A DNA stretch of 7,375 bases from Limnohabitans sp. (GTDB lineage: Bacteria; Pseudomonadota; Gammaproteobacteria; Burkholderiales; Burkholderiaceae_C), in contig JALQUL010000022.1 of the NCBI GenBank assembly GCA_023260735.1, positions 1 through 7,375 on the forward strand, read 5' to 3'. Positions 1 to 5,633 of the stretch are shown here, one piece after another (within the stretch, counting starts at the first letter, position 1; every line of letters begins with the position of its first letter). A program made the position numbers and the translations under genes. The notes beneath the pieces are model-generated. The model worked only from the letters and a program-made list of their open reading frames with translations. It was not told where the DNA came from and searched no databases.

Positions 1-136
1 TCGGACGACATACAATTGCTCTTGCTATAGCCAAACGCTGTTGCTCTCCACCTGATAAAGTAATGGGCAGCATCCTTTCTTTGTTAAGTAGTCCCACTTT
101 ATCCAGAGCAGCCCTAATCCTTTTGTCCGCTTCCTC
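1..136 (-). pseudogene. ftsE: FtsE-type ABC ATPase fragment, in-frame 3' part of a cydA chimera (runs off window)
   Basis: Continuing the cydA reading frame without a stop, residues 96-140 of the fused ORF no longer match cytochrome bd. They match the central part of an ABC ATPase: a helical segment with AALDKVGLL, then the full signature motif LSGGEQQRLAIARA (residues 122-135), then the V-x-R-P that precedes Walker B. The closest family by memory is FtsE, the cell-division ATPase partner of FtsX, where 'AALDKVGLL.K....P..LSGGEQQR' is typical; LolD or MacB-like ATPases are alternatives. Walker A and the N-terminal ~110 residues are absent, so the fused product could not be a working ATPase. 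The rest of the gene lies left of base 1. FtsE normally sits in ftsE-ftsX-rpoH order in gammaproteobacteria, and an rpoH lies 3 kb away here on the opposite strand. That may reflect a rearrangement, but an assembly error is equally possible. Confidence 0.72.
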
Positions 137-421
137 ACCAAAAATATCGCCTACATAATGAGAATAATAGGCCCAGTTGGTTCCAAATTGAAACTCTAAA
201 GTTATTCCAGTGGTAACGCCTAAGGCAAAGTTAATACCAAATAACTTGCCCCAAAATCGGGTCATATCTTTCCAAATGACATTACCTGTCATGACATAAA
301 CACTCTCCATAATGACTAGAAGCCATACCATGCCAATAGTGAGTGGAACAAATAAAAAATGATAAAGTGCGGTTGCTGCAAATTGCAACCTTGATAAATC
401 GACAAGTTGTTCTGAAATCAT
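137..421 (-). pseudogene. cydA: cydA 5' fragment: N-terminal ~95 residues of cytochrome bd oxidase subunit I
   Basis: The ATG at 421-419 overlaps the cydP stop (ATGA). Residues 1-95 read as a typical CydA N-terminus: SRLQFAATALYHFLFVPLT, the first membrane helix, FWGKLFGINFALGVTTG, then EFQFGTNWAYYSHYVGDIFG. His21 corresponds to the heme b595 ligand (His19 in E. coli). Family members run to about 500 residues and continue after GDIFG with a second membrane region carrying the remaining heme and quinone sites. Here that sequence is replaced from residue 96 by ABC-ATPase sequence in the same frame, so the heme b558 ligands (His186 and Met393 in E. coli) are missing. As written it cannot encode a functional quinol oxidase subunit. 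The identity of this part is clear; whether the break is biological or an assembly join is open. Confidence 0.88.
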
Positions 422-600
422 TTTGAACTTTCTATTTCTGTTGTGCTAACAGGTGACAAAAACTGATTTGCCACTGAGTTTTCATCTACCATCACTTTTT
501 GATCTCGAATAAAAAACCACCATAATGCAATTAGCAGTATTAATTTAATAACAAGTACATAGACCAATTTTTTAACTAGTGTTTTATCTGCTAAATTCAT
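418..600 (-). CDS. cydP: CydP-like small membrane subunit of cytochrome bd oxidase
   Basis: This is a 60-residue protein with one strong membrane helix at about residues 11-30 (LVYVLVIKLILLIALWWFFI), followed by a charged and then polar tail. The pattern 'LADK.L...L...L.IKL.LL.ALWW.F.RD' placed immediately before cydA is what I know from the family called putative cytochrome oxidase small subunit CydP. Small single-helix subunits are known to stabilise bd oxidases. The start at 600 (MNLADK) fits the family's usual N-terminus. An in-frame ATG at 624 would add eight residues (MFCQTKSF), and neither start has a clear Shine-Dalgarno sequence. Its stop overlaps the cydA start by ATGA, indicating translational coupling. 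With cydA broken downstream, its partner may no longer be made. Assignment is by pattern and position. Confidence 0.75.
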   Translation of the reverse strand: MNLADKTLVKKLVYVLVIKLILLIALWWFFIRDQKVMVDENSVANQFLSPVSTTEIESSK

Positions 601-724
601 AAACGATTTTGTTTGACAAAACATAAAGTGACACTAGTTGATTGGTAATAAGGCGACTAAGTTAGTATTGAAATTAACTAAAATCAAAACTAAAAATCGC
701 ACTGTTTGCATTGCTAAAACACCT

Positions 725-765
725 ACTATATAGAAGCCATTTGAGCTACTATTGATTTAAATCAG
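725..765 (-). promoter_or_regulatory. Predicted FNR/ANR-dependent promoter of cydP-cydA
   Basis: TTGAT-TTAA-ATCAG at 752-765 (read on the minus strand as CTGAT-TTAA-ATCAA) matches 9 of 10 defined bases of the FNR/ANR consensus TTGAT-N4-ATCAA. On the minus strand a good -10 hexamer, TATAGT, lies at 730-725, which predicts transcription starting near 718. The box centre at 758.5 is then about 41 bp upstream, the spacing of class II FNR-activated promoters. The first downstream gene is cydP (start 600), leaving a leader of about 115 nt. Oxygen-responsive control is normal for cytochrome bd genes. The box is seen directly; the start site and regulator are inferred. Confidence 0.72.
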
Positions 766-811
766 TTTGCTAATAATATTTTTATCTGATTTAAAAAACA
801 ACGTTTTAGCT

Positions 812-946
812 TCACCCTTCTAAAAATTTTTCACCTAAAAAAGTTTTAATTGGGTTTCCTCTTAAATTGTTGCATTCTTCTTTGTGCTTTATCTCCTTTT
901 AGTTTTAAAGCTTGCATTGCATTTAATAATAGTTTTTTGATCAACT
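812..946 (-). pseudogene. prfH: prfH remnant: C-terminal end of peptide chain release factor H
   Basis: One frame ends in NNLRGNPIKTFLGEKFLEG followed by TGA at 814-812, matching the C-terminus of release factor H (family pattern 'ERGNP..TF.G..F.EG'). Just upstream, one frame over, is KGDKAQRRMQQ, matching the 'SQRRM' stretch that precedes it in PrfH, so a frameshift lies near 865-875. Farther upstream, LIKKLLLNAMQALK resembles the basic helix after the release-factor GGQ domain. The N-terminal two thirds of the ~200-residue protein, including the GGQ motif, are absent. The fragment abuts the rtcB remnant on the same strand, and rtcB-prfH is a known gene pair, which supports both calls. PrfH is thought to rescue ribosomes with damaged decoding centres. 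This copy is dead. Confidence 0.78.
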
Positions 947-1500
947 CCCCTTGTAATTATGGTGCGCCCATTTTCTTGCTGTACCATGAGGTAAAGACCA
1001 TCAATTTTCTTCACCGTTATTTGAGCTAGGTTGTACCCAATAAGAATAATCACCTCTTGGTCCAGGAATCACTATGACTCCTACATTGCTAGCACTGGCG
1101 CCTTTTCGATGCAAAAATCCACTCCTTAAAGAGCTACTAGTTGCTTCAATAAAATTATGAAACTGATCAAGAAAAATCTCATAATGACAAGCTAAACGAT
1201 TGGCAATTGTGGTGGCAATTATTCTGCAATTGAGCTTGTCATATTTCAGGGCTCAATCATGATCTAACCAATCATTTTGTCAGGTAACGTGTTGCGATAT
1301 TAGAAGCGAATCTAGCCCATTATGATTCCACTTGAGGACATGACTTTTTAATATCATTTCATCCAAACCTCTAAAACCGCTATGAACCATTAATATTAAA
1401 TTTTGCTTTAAATTATTGTTGTCATTGTCAATTTCATCGACTGCTTGGATTTCTACAACATGATTGCCACCACCAATCGTTCCTAAACTTGTACACCACT
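944..1500 (-). pseudogene. rtcB: Decayed rtcB, RNA ligase of the release-factor-H-coupled type
   Basis: A single frame from about 1489 to 941 reads as the central and late part of RtcB: SLGTIGGGNHVVEIQ (active-site GGGNH), LILMVHSGFRGLDE (family HSGSRGLG), then KLNCRIIATTIANRL, FHNFIEA, GFLHRKGASA, VIVIPGPRGDYSYWVQP and SLPHGTARKW (family LAHGAGRKW, bearing the guanylated His). In-frame TGA stops interrupt it at 1282-1280, 1255-1253 and 1003-1001, and a final TGA lies at 943-941. Active-site motifs are eroded (HSGSRG to HSGFRG, HGAGR to HGTAR). The N-terminal ~150 residues with the metal-binding Cys are not recognisable in 1500-1787, although WLAEF and APFVG in shifted frames could be traces. 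The C-terminal end is deleted into prfH. RtcB joins RNA ends with 2',3'-cyclic phosphate; the prfH-linked type is tied to repair of cleaved 16S rRNA. Confidence 0.88.
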
Positions 1501-1787
1501 GATTGCATAATTAGAGGTGAAATATTGAACCTGTTCAAATAAGGTGTGTAAAAAATTGCCCATCGTTTTATTTCTAAAAATAACCAACAAATGGAGCCAG
1601 CCTATTAGATGAAATCATCTACTACTGTGCCTGCCGAGCATTGTGAATAAATAACAGTTTTGAAACAGCTTTATGGTTGTGAAGTAATTACTACTAAAAA
1701 ATTCTGCCAACCAAGATACCAACATTCAGCTCAAGAAAGCTACTAAAAAAGTCAACAGGGATGGCATTTTAAAAATACAACTTTTGT
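1501..1787. other. Gene-free stretch between selD and the rtcB remnant
   Basis: No intact ORF, RNA gene or convincing terminator is visible here. All three minus-strand frames carry stops. This is where the missing N-terminal part of rtcB should lie. Short shifted-frame strings on the minus strand are compatible with very eroded RtcB sequence but cannot be proved by eye. The run CTACTAAAAAA occurs twice about 50 bases apart (near 1690 and 1740) without wider similarity. selD ends at 1788 and no hairpin-plus-T-run follows it, so its transcripts may read through into the pseudogene region. Confidence 0.5.
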
Positions 1788-2879
1788 TTAGGGTAATACA
1801 GTTAAGTTCACCTCTTGTTGCTCAATAACCTCTCCTATTACCGCAGCTTGTGCAAAACCAAATTGCTCAAAAATCACAAGTACCTGCTGCGCTGTATCGG
1901 GACTACAAGCCACCAATAAACCGCCACTGGTTTGTGGATCTGAAACAATGGCTTGAGCAATAGCGGGTAAATGTGAATCTAAACTAATTTCTGCCCCATA
2001 GCCCAACCAATTACGACCCGAAGCCCCGGTAATACATGACTGCTCGGCAAGCGAAATGGTTTGAGCTAACAGTGGCAATTTTGACCAATTCATTTGCACC
2101 GTGGCATGGGCCCCTCTGGCCATTTCTAGTGCATGACCTGCAATACCAAATCCAGTCACATCTGTTAGAGCATGTACGCCATCTAAAGCGGCTAATGCAG
2201 GTCCTGGTAAATTAAGCTGAGTAGTAGAGGCTATCATGTCTTGATAACCTTGATCATTTAACATGGCCTTTTTAAGGGCGGCCGAATAAATGCCTACACC
2301 TAATGGTTTGCCTAAAATCAGTACATCACCCACTTTCGCTTGACTATTGCGCTTTACCTTTTTAGGATGAATTAAGCCCATAGCAACAAGGCCATAAATC
2401 GGTTCAACCGAATCAATGCTATGGCCACCCGCAATAGGGATTCCAGCTTGCTGGCATACTGATTGGCCACCTTGTAATATTTGCCCAATGGTTTCGAGTG
2501 ACAATACCTTAATGGGCATACCCACTAATGCTAAAGCCATAATCGGAGTTCCCCCCATTGCATATACATCAGACAAGGCATTGGTGGCGGCTATACGCCC
2601 AAAGTCATAAGGATTATCGACAATAGGCATAAAAAAATCAGTGGTAGCAATTAAGGCTTGCTCTTCGTTTAACTGATACACAGCAGCATCATCTGAGGTT
2701 TCTATGCCAACCAATAACTGTGGCGGAATCATCATGCCAGAGGTATTTTTTAGAATTTCAGCTAAAACACCTGGTGCAATTTTGCATCCACAGCCCCCAC
2801 CATGCGATAAAGAACTTAAACGAGGTTCAGTGGCTGGTGTTAATTCATTATTTGCTTGGATATTATGGGTACTCATCAT
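1788..2879 (-). CDS. selD: Selenophosphate synthase (selenide, water dikinase) SelD
   Basis: SelD makes monoselenophosphate from selenide and ATP, the selenium donor for selenocysteine-tRNA and for 2-selenouridine in tRNA. The 363-residue product has the glycine-rich catalytic N-terminus HGGGCGCKIAP at about residues 26-36, where Cys30 and Lys33 match E. coli Cys17 and Lys20. This is the cysteine rather than selenocysteine form. Further marks are TTDFFMPIVDNPYDFGRIAA with NALSDVYAMGG (ATP and metal site), AGGHSID, DVTGFGIAGHALEMA and SDPQTSGGLL. I chose ATG 2879 (or the next codon, 2876) because AAGGAA lies at 2891-2886. A start at 2981 would add 34 residues unlike the family. It is divergent from rpoH. 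No selA, selB or mnmH is in view, so the selenium product it serves cannot be told. Confidence 0.97.
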   Translation of the reverse strand: MMSTHNIQANNELTPATEPRLSSLSHGGGCGCKIAPGVLAEILKNTSGMMIPPQLLVGIETSDDAAVYQLNEEQALIATTDFFMPIVDNPYDFGRIAATNALSDVYAMGGTPIMALALVGMPIKVLSLETIGQILQGGQSVCQQAGIPIAGGHSIDSVEPIYGLVAMGLIHPKKVKRNSQAKVGDVLILGKPLGVGIYSAALKKAMLNDQGYQDMIASTTQLNLPGPALAALDGVHALTDVTGFGIAGHALEMARGAHATVQMNWSKLPLLAQTISLAEQSCITGASGRNWLGYGAEISLDSHLPAIAQAIVSDPQTSGGLLVACSPDTAQQVLVIFEQFGFAQAAVIGEVIEQQEVNLTVLP

Positions 2880-2885
2880 TTTTAT

Positions 2886-2891
2886 TTCCTT
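2886..2891 (-). promoter_or_regulatory. Ribosome binding site of selD
   Basis: AAGGAA on the minus strand lies 6 nt before ATG 2879 and 9 nt before ATG 2876. It decides the start against the upstream in-frame ATG at 2981, which has no comparable motif and whose coding would overlap the promoter region shared with rpoH. Confidence 0.7.
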
Positions 2892-3007
2892 GATAGTTGA
2901 GTGAAAGTGTAACGGCTTTAAGCTCATATTTAAAACATCATTTTTTATTAAATGGTGTTGTAGATTTACATTTCCTTGCAACTCGTCGGGTTTTCACTAG
3001 GTGATTT

Positions 3008-3034
3008 TTAGCACTCGAGTCTTAGGAGTGCTAA
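3008..3034 (+). promoter_or_regulatory. Perfect CIRCE element (HrcA operator) upstream of rpoH
   Basis: TTAGCACTC at 3008-3016, a nine-base spacer, and GAGTGCTAA at 3026-3034 form the exact 9-9-9 inverted repeat known as CIRCE, the binding site of the heat-shock repressor HrcA. All 18 arm bases match the consensus. It ends 29 bp before the rpoH ATG, where a repressor would block promoter clearance or -10 access. TAATATATA at 3032-3040 overlaps the end of the right arm and could be the -10 region. CIRCE normally precedes groESL or hrcA-grpE-dnaK; no such gene is here, so rpoH is the evident target. selD, divergent and about 130 bp away, could also be touched. Confidence 0.95.
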
Positions 3035-3052
3035 TATATAGGTATTCAGAAA

Positions 3053-3058
3053 AAGGAG
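3053..3058 (+). promoter_or_regulatory. Ribosome binding site of rpoH
   Basis: AAGGAG lies 5 nt before ATG 3064. It fixes this start rather than an upstream in-frame GTG at 3001, which would place the CIRCE operator inside the coding region. Confidence 0.88.
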
Positions 3059-3063
3059 TTCAT

Positions 3064-4014
3064 ATGTCTTCTGTTTCAGCGGTATTACCTACAAAATCAA
3101 ATCAAAACCAGTTACCCAGCGCCAATGCTTGGAATTTAATTCCACCCATCGGCAATATTGACGCCTATATTAGTGCGGTTAATCGCCTGCCTATGCTCTC
3201 CCTAGAAGAGGAAATTAACTTTGCCACTCGCCTCAAAGAACAAAATGATATTGAAGCTGCTGGTAAATTGGTTTTATCACACTTACGCTTAGTGGTTTCA
3301 GTAGCTCGTAAATATTTAGGTTACGGCCTTCCTCATGCCGACCTTATTCAAGAGGGTAATGTGGGCCTAATGAAAGCAGTTAAACGTTTTGACCCTACCA
3401 TGGGTGTACGCCTAGTTAGTTACGCGATGCACTGGATTAAAGCCGAAATTCATGAGTACATTCTCAAAAATAATAGAATGGTGAAAATTGCCACCACTAA
3501 AGCGCAACGCAAGTTATTCTTTAACTTGCGCTCTATGAAACAAGGCTATAAATCTGATGCTATTGACGGTGATAGCCATCGCGACGCGCTTAATGACAAA
3601 GAAATTGATGCAATGGCAGAGGAACTCAACGTTAAACGTGAAGAAGTTATAGAAATGGAAGCGCGTTTTTCTGGAGGTGATGTAGCACTTGACCCTGTAG
3701 CATCTGATGATAATGAAGACGCTTACGGTCCGATTGCTTATTTATCAGATGCGACTCAAGAGCCCACTTATGTGATTGAAAATCATCAACGTGATATTCT
3801 AGCCACTGATGGTATCGCTGCTGCAATGGCACAACTTGATGAAAGAAGTCGCCGGATTGTTGAAGAGCGTTGGTTAAAAGTCAATGATGACAGCTCTGGT
3901 GGCATGACACTACATGATTTAGCTGCACAATACGGTGTAAGTGCCGAACGTATCCGACAAATCGAAGTAGCCGCCATGAAAAAAATGCGCAAGGTCTTGT
4001 CTGAATATCAATAA
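3064..4014 (+). CDS. rpoH: RNA polymerase heat-shock sigma factor RpoH (sigma-32)
   Basis: RpoH directs core RNA polymerase to heat-shock promoters. The 316-residue product shows sigma-70 region 1.2 around residues 33-60 (DAYISAVNRLPMLSLEEEI), region 2 with LIQEGNVGLMKAVKRFDP and VRLVSYAMHWIKAEI (about 94-129), and the RpoH box QRKLFFNLR at 148-156, which separates RpoH from other group 3 and RpoD-type factors. A region 4.2 helix-turn-helix follows (LHDLAAQYGVSAERIRQIE, about 283-301). It is longer than the E. coli protein (284) because of a polar N-terminal extension of about 20 residues and a long acidic linker near 215-240. The start is set by AAGGAG. A perfect CIRCE precedes it and a strong terminator follows. 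It stands apart from ftsEX, its usual upstream neighbour in gammaproteobacteria. Confidence 0.97.
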   Translation: MSSVSAVLPTKSNQNQLPSANAWNLIPPIGNIDAYISAVNRLPMLSLEEEINFATRLKEQNDIEAAGKLVLSHLRLVVSVARKYLGYGLPHADLIQEGNVGLMKAVKRFDPTMGVRLVSYAMHWIKAEIHEYILKNNRMVKIATTKAQRKLFFNLRSMKQGYKSDAIDGDSHRDALNDKEIDAMAEELNVKREEVIEMEARFSGGDVALDPVASDDNEDAYGPIAYLSDATQEPTYVIENHQRDILATDGIAAAMAQLDERSRRIVEERWLKVNDDSSGGMTLHDLAAQYGVSAERIRQIEVAAMKKMRKVLSEYQ

Positions 4015-4052
4015 TAGATAACTTGATAGTTAGCTTTATTCGAGTTTTCAAT

Positions 4053-4083
4053 AAAAAACGCAGTCCTTCAGACTGCGTTTTTT
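4053..4083. terminator. Bidirectional rho-independent terminator between rpoH and SCO
   Basis: AAAAAACGCAGTC pairs with GACTGCGTTTTTT (stem 4053-4065 / 4071-4083) around a five-base loop CTTCA, with a T-rich tail on the plus strand and an A-run on the other side. It therefore serves rpoH from the left and the minus-strand oxidase-assembly operon from the right. Its right end overlaps the TAA stop of the SCO gene. Confidence 0.93.
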
Positions 4084-4757
4084 TATTTTTCGGCTAATAA
4101 TATTTCAATGTCATGAGTTAAATCGGCTATCTTATTAGCTCCGCTACTGGGCCTTGTATAAAGCCTCACACGACCTTGGGTGTCGTACATAAAGCTACTT
4201 GCCGTGTGATTAAGGGTGTAGCTACCAGCTGTTTGCCCTGGCTCTTTAATCGCTACAATTTTAAATTGTTTGGCCAAACTGGCTACATCTTGAGGCTTTG
4301 GAATGAGTGCCATAAAGCTACTATCAAAATTACCCATATAGGCTTTTAAAATATCAGGTGTATCGCGTTCAGGATCTAAAGTAACAAATATAACTTGCAA
4401 CTTATCGGCCTTGCTTCCTAAAGCTTTTTTAACCGCTACCATATCCATCATAGCGGTAGGACAGACGTCAGGACATTGGGTATAACCAAAAAACATAACG
4501 ACCACTTTGCCTTGGAAGTCTTTTATAGTGTGTCTTTGGCCATTTTGATCAGGAAGGTCAAAATCTTTGGCATGTTCTGCCCCTGTAATATCAATAGATT
4601 TAAATGGTGTGCTATTTCCCAGAACTGACGACAAACCGGTAGAAGCAGGCCCATTGTCTTGTTTTGTATTAGAGTCAGTAGGAGAACAGGCTATAAGGCA
4701 CAATCCAATTAAAGCAATTAAGCTAGTTTGAATTAGGGTTTTAAATGGTAAAGACAT
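4083..4757 (-). CDS. sco1: SCO1/SenC family copper chaperone lipoprotein for cytochrome c oxidase
   Basis: SCO proteins deliver copper to, or reduce, the CuA centre of cytochrome c oxidase subunit II on the periplasmic side. The 224-residue product begins with a signal peptide ending in lipobox LIAC (Cys24), so it is probably a membrane-anchored lipoprotein. A thioredoxin-like fold follows, with the copper ligands in GYTQCPDVCP (Cys95, Cys99) and His184 in TLNHTASSF, plus the family motif VTLDPERDTP (about 125-134). I use ATG 4757. A TTG three codons upstream is possible, and neither has a strong Shine-Dalgarno, in keeping with coupling to ctaB, whose last codons it overlaps by 17 bases. It is the last gene of the operon. 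Confidence 0.95.
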   Translation of the reverse strand: MSLPFKTLIQTSLIALIGLCLIACSPTDSNTKQDNGPASTGLSSVLGNSTPFKSIDITGAEHAKDFDLPDQNGQRHTIKDFQGKVVVMFFGYTQCPDVCPTAMMDMVAVKKALGSKADKLQVIFVTLDPERDTPDILKAYMGNFDSSFMALIPKPQDVASLAKQFKIVAIKEPGQTAGSYTLNHTASSFMYDTQGRVRLYTRPSSGANKIADLTHDIEILLAEK

Positions 4758-5616
4758 AATGATCAATTAATAATGCAGCGAACAATAAACATAAATGAAT
4801 CAGTGAAAACCTAAAAGTTTTACGGGCTAATACATCTGAATAGTTTCGCCATAACGCAAATGCATAAGCAAAAAATCCAATACTAACCGCTACTGCCACT
4901 ACTAAATACAACCAAGAACTCATACCATAAGCAAAAGGCATTAAACAAGCCGCCAACAATACCAGGGTATAAAGCATTATTTGTAAACGTGTAAATTCAC
5001 TACCATGGGTAATCGGTAACATAGGCAAACCCGATTTACGATAGTCTTCTATACGGTACAAAGCAAGTGCCCAAAAATGAGGTGGTGTCCATAAAAAAAT
5101 AATTAAACATAAAATCAAAGACTCGGGGCCAACTTCACCGGTTATTGCCGCCCAACCTAAAACAGGTGGCATAGCCCCAGAAGCACCACCAATTACAATA
5201 TTTTGTGGAGTTAATGGTTTTAAAATCAAAGTATAAATTACTGCATACCCTACAAAAGTAGCAAATGTTAAATACATGGTGAGTGGATTAAGACCCCAGT
5301 ACAACACAGCAGAGCCAATTGCACATAAAACACTCGAAAAGATAAGTGCTTGTAAATCGCTTAACTGACCCTTTGCAGTAGGCCTCCAAGCCGTTCTTTT
5401 CATTTTGGCATCAATACCTTTTTCAACCAAACAATTGAAAGCAGCTGCGGCTCCAGCCACCAACCAAATTCCTAGGCAAGCCAATCCAATTTGTCCTAAT
5501 TGGCTACTATTAGGCCAACCAGGAATAGCCAAAACCATTCCGATAAGTGCACAAAATACGATAAGTTGCACCACTCGAGGCTTGGTTAGTGCGTAAAACT
5601 GTTGAAAAACATTCAT
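4741..5616 (-). CDS. ctaB: Protoheme IX farnesyltransferase (heme O synthase) CtaB/CyoE
   Basis: This integral membrane prenyltransferase adds a farnesyl group to heme b, giving heme O, the precursor of heme A. The 291-residue length is typical. The N-terminus is FYALTKPRVVQLIVFCALIG. The first UbiA-type motif, NCLVEKGIDAKMKRTAWRP, lies at about 61-79, the second is in RIEDYRKSGLPMLPITHG, and about eight or nine hydrophobic helices are apparent. The 'RTAWRP' form is the one I associate with copies in cytochrome aa3 assembly clusters rather than bo3 operons. ATG 5616 is chosen, 17 bases after the ctaA stop. A TTG at 5673 inside ctaA would add 19 unlikely residues. No Shine-Dalgarno is evident, so coupling to ctaA is likely. 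Confidence 0.96.
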   Translation of the reverse strand: MNVFQQFYALTKPRVVQLIVFCALIGMVLAIPGWPNSSQLGQIGLACLGIWLVAGAAAAFNCLVEKGIDAKMKRTAWRPTAKGQLSDLQALIFSSVLCAIGSAVLYWGLNPLTMYLTFATFVGYAVIYTLILKPLTPQNIVIGGASGAMPPVLGWAAITGEVGPESLILCLIIFLWTPPHFWALALYRIEDYRKSGLPMLPITHGSEFTRLQIMLYTLVLLAACLMPFAYGMSSWLYLVVAVAVSIGFFAYAFALWRNYSDVLARKTFRFSLIHLCLLFAALLIDHYVFTI

Positions 5617-5633
5617 AAAAATAAAGTGAAAAC

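Noticed and set aside
673..686. Second FNR-like site (minus-strand TTGATTTTAGTTAA) nearer to cydP
   Set aside because: The right half-site matches poorly and it is downstream of the predicted start; chance is likely in AT-rich DNA.
794..806. Short AAAAC/GTTTT hairpin after the prfH remnant as a terminator
   Set aside because: The stem is only five weak base pairs in AT-rich sequence; too weak to call.
1201..1222. TGGCAATT repeated twice, resembling an operator
   Set aside because: It falls within the rtcB relic frame, encodes an ordinary Ile-Ala-rich stretch, and lacks promoter context.
1680..1750. Repeated CTACTAAAAAA strings, as possible insertion-element ends or direct repeats
   Set aside because: The match is short and A-rich with no wider repeat, inverted ends or transposase.
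2416..2904. Plus-strand open frames inside selD
   Set aside because: They lie fully within a strongly conserved minus-strand gene, show no recognisable domain, and have no ribosome binding sites.
2880..2981. 34-codon in-frame N-terminal extension of selD
   Set aside because: It is unlike SelD N-termini, lacks a ribosome binding site at 2981, and AAGGAA sits correctly before ATG 2879/2876.
3001..3063. Upstream GTG start for rpoH
   Set aside because: It would place the CIRCE operator in the coding region; AAGGAG before ATG 3064 and family N-termini support the later start.
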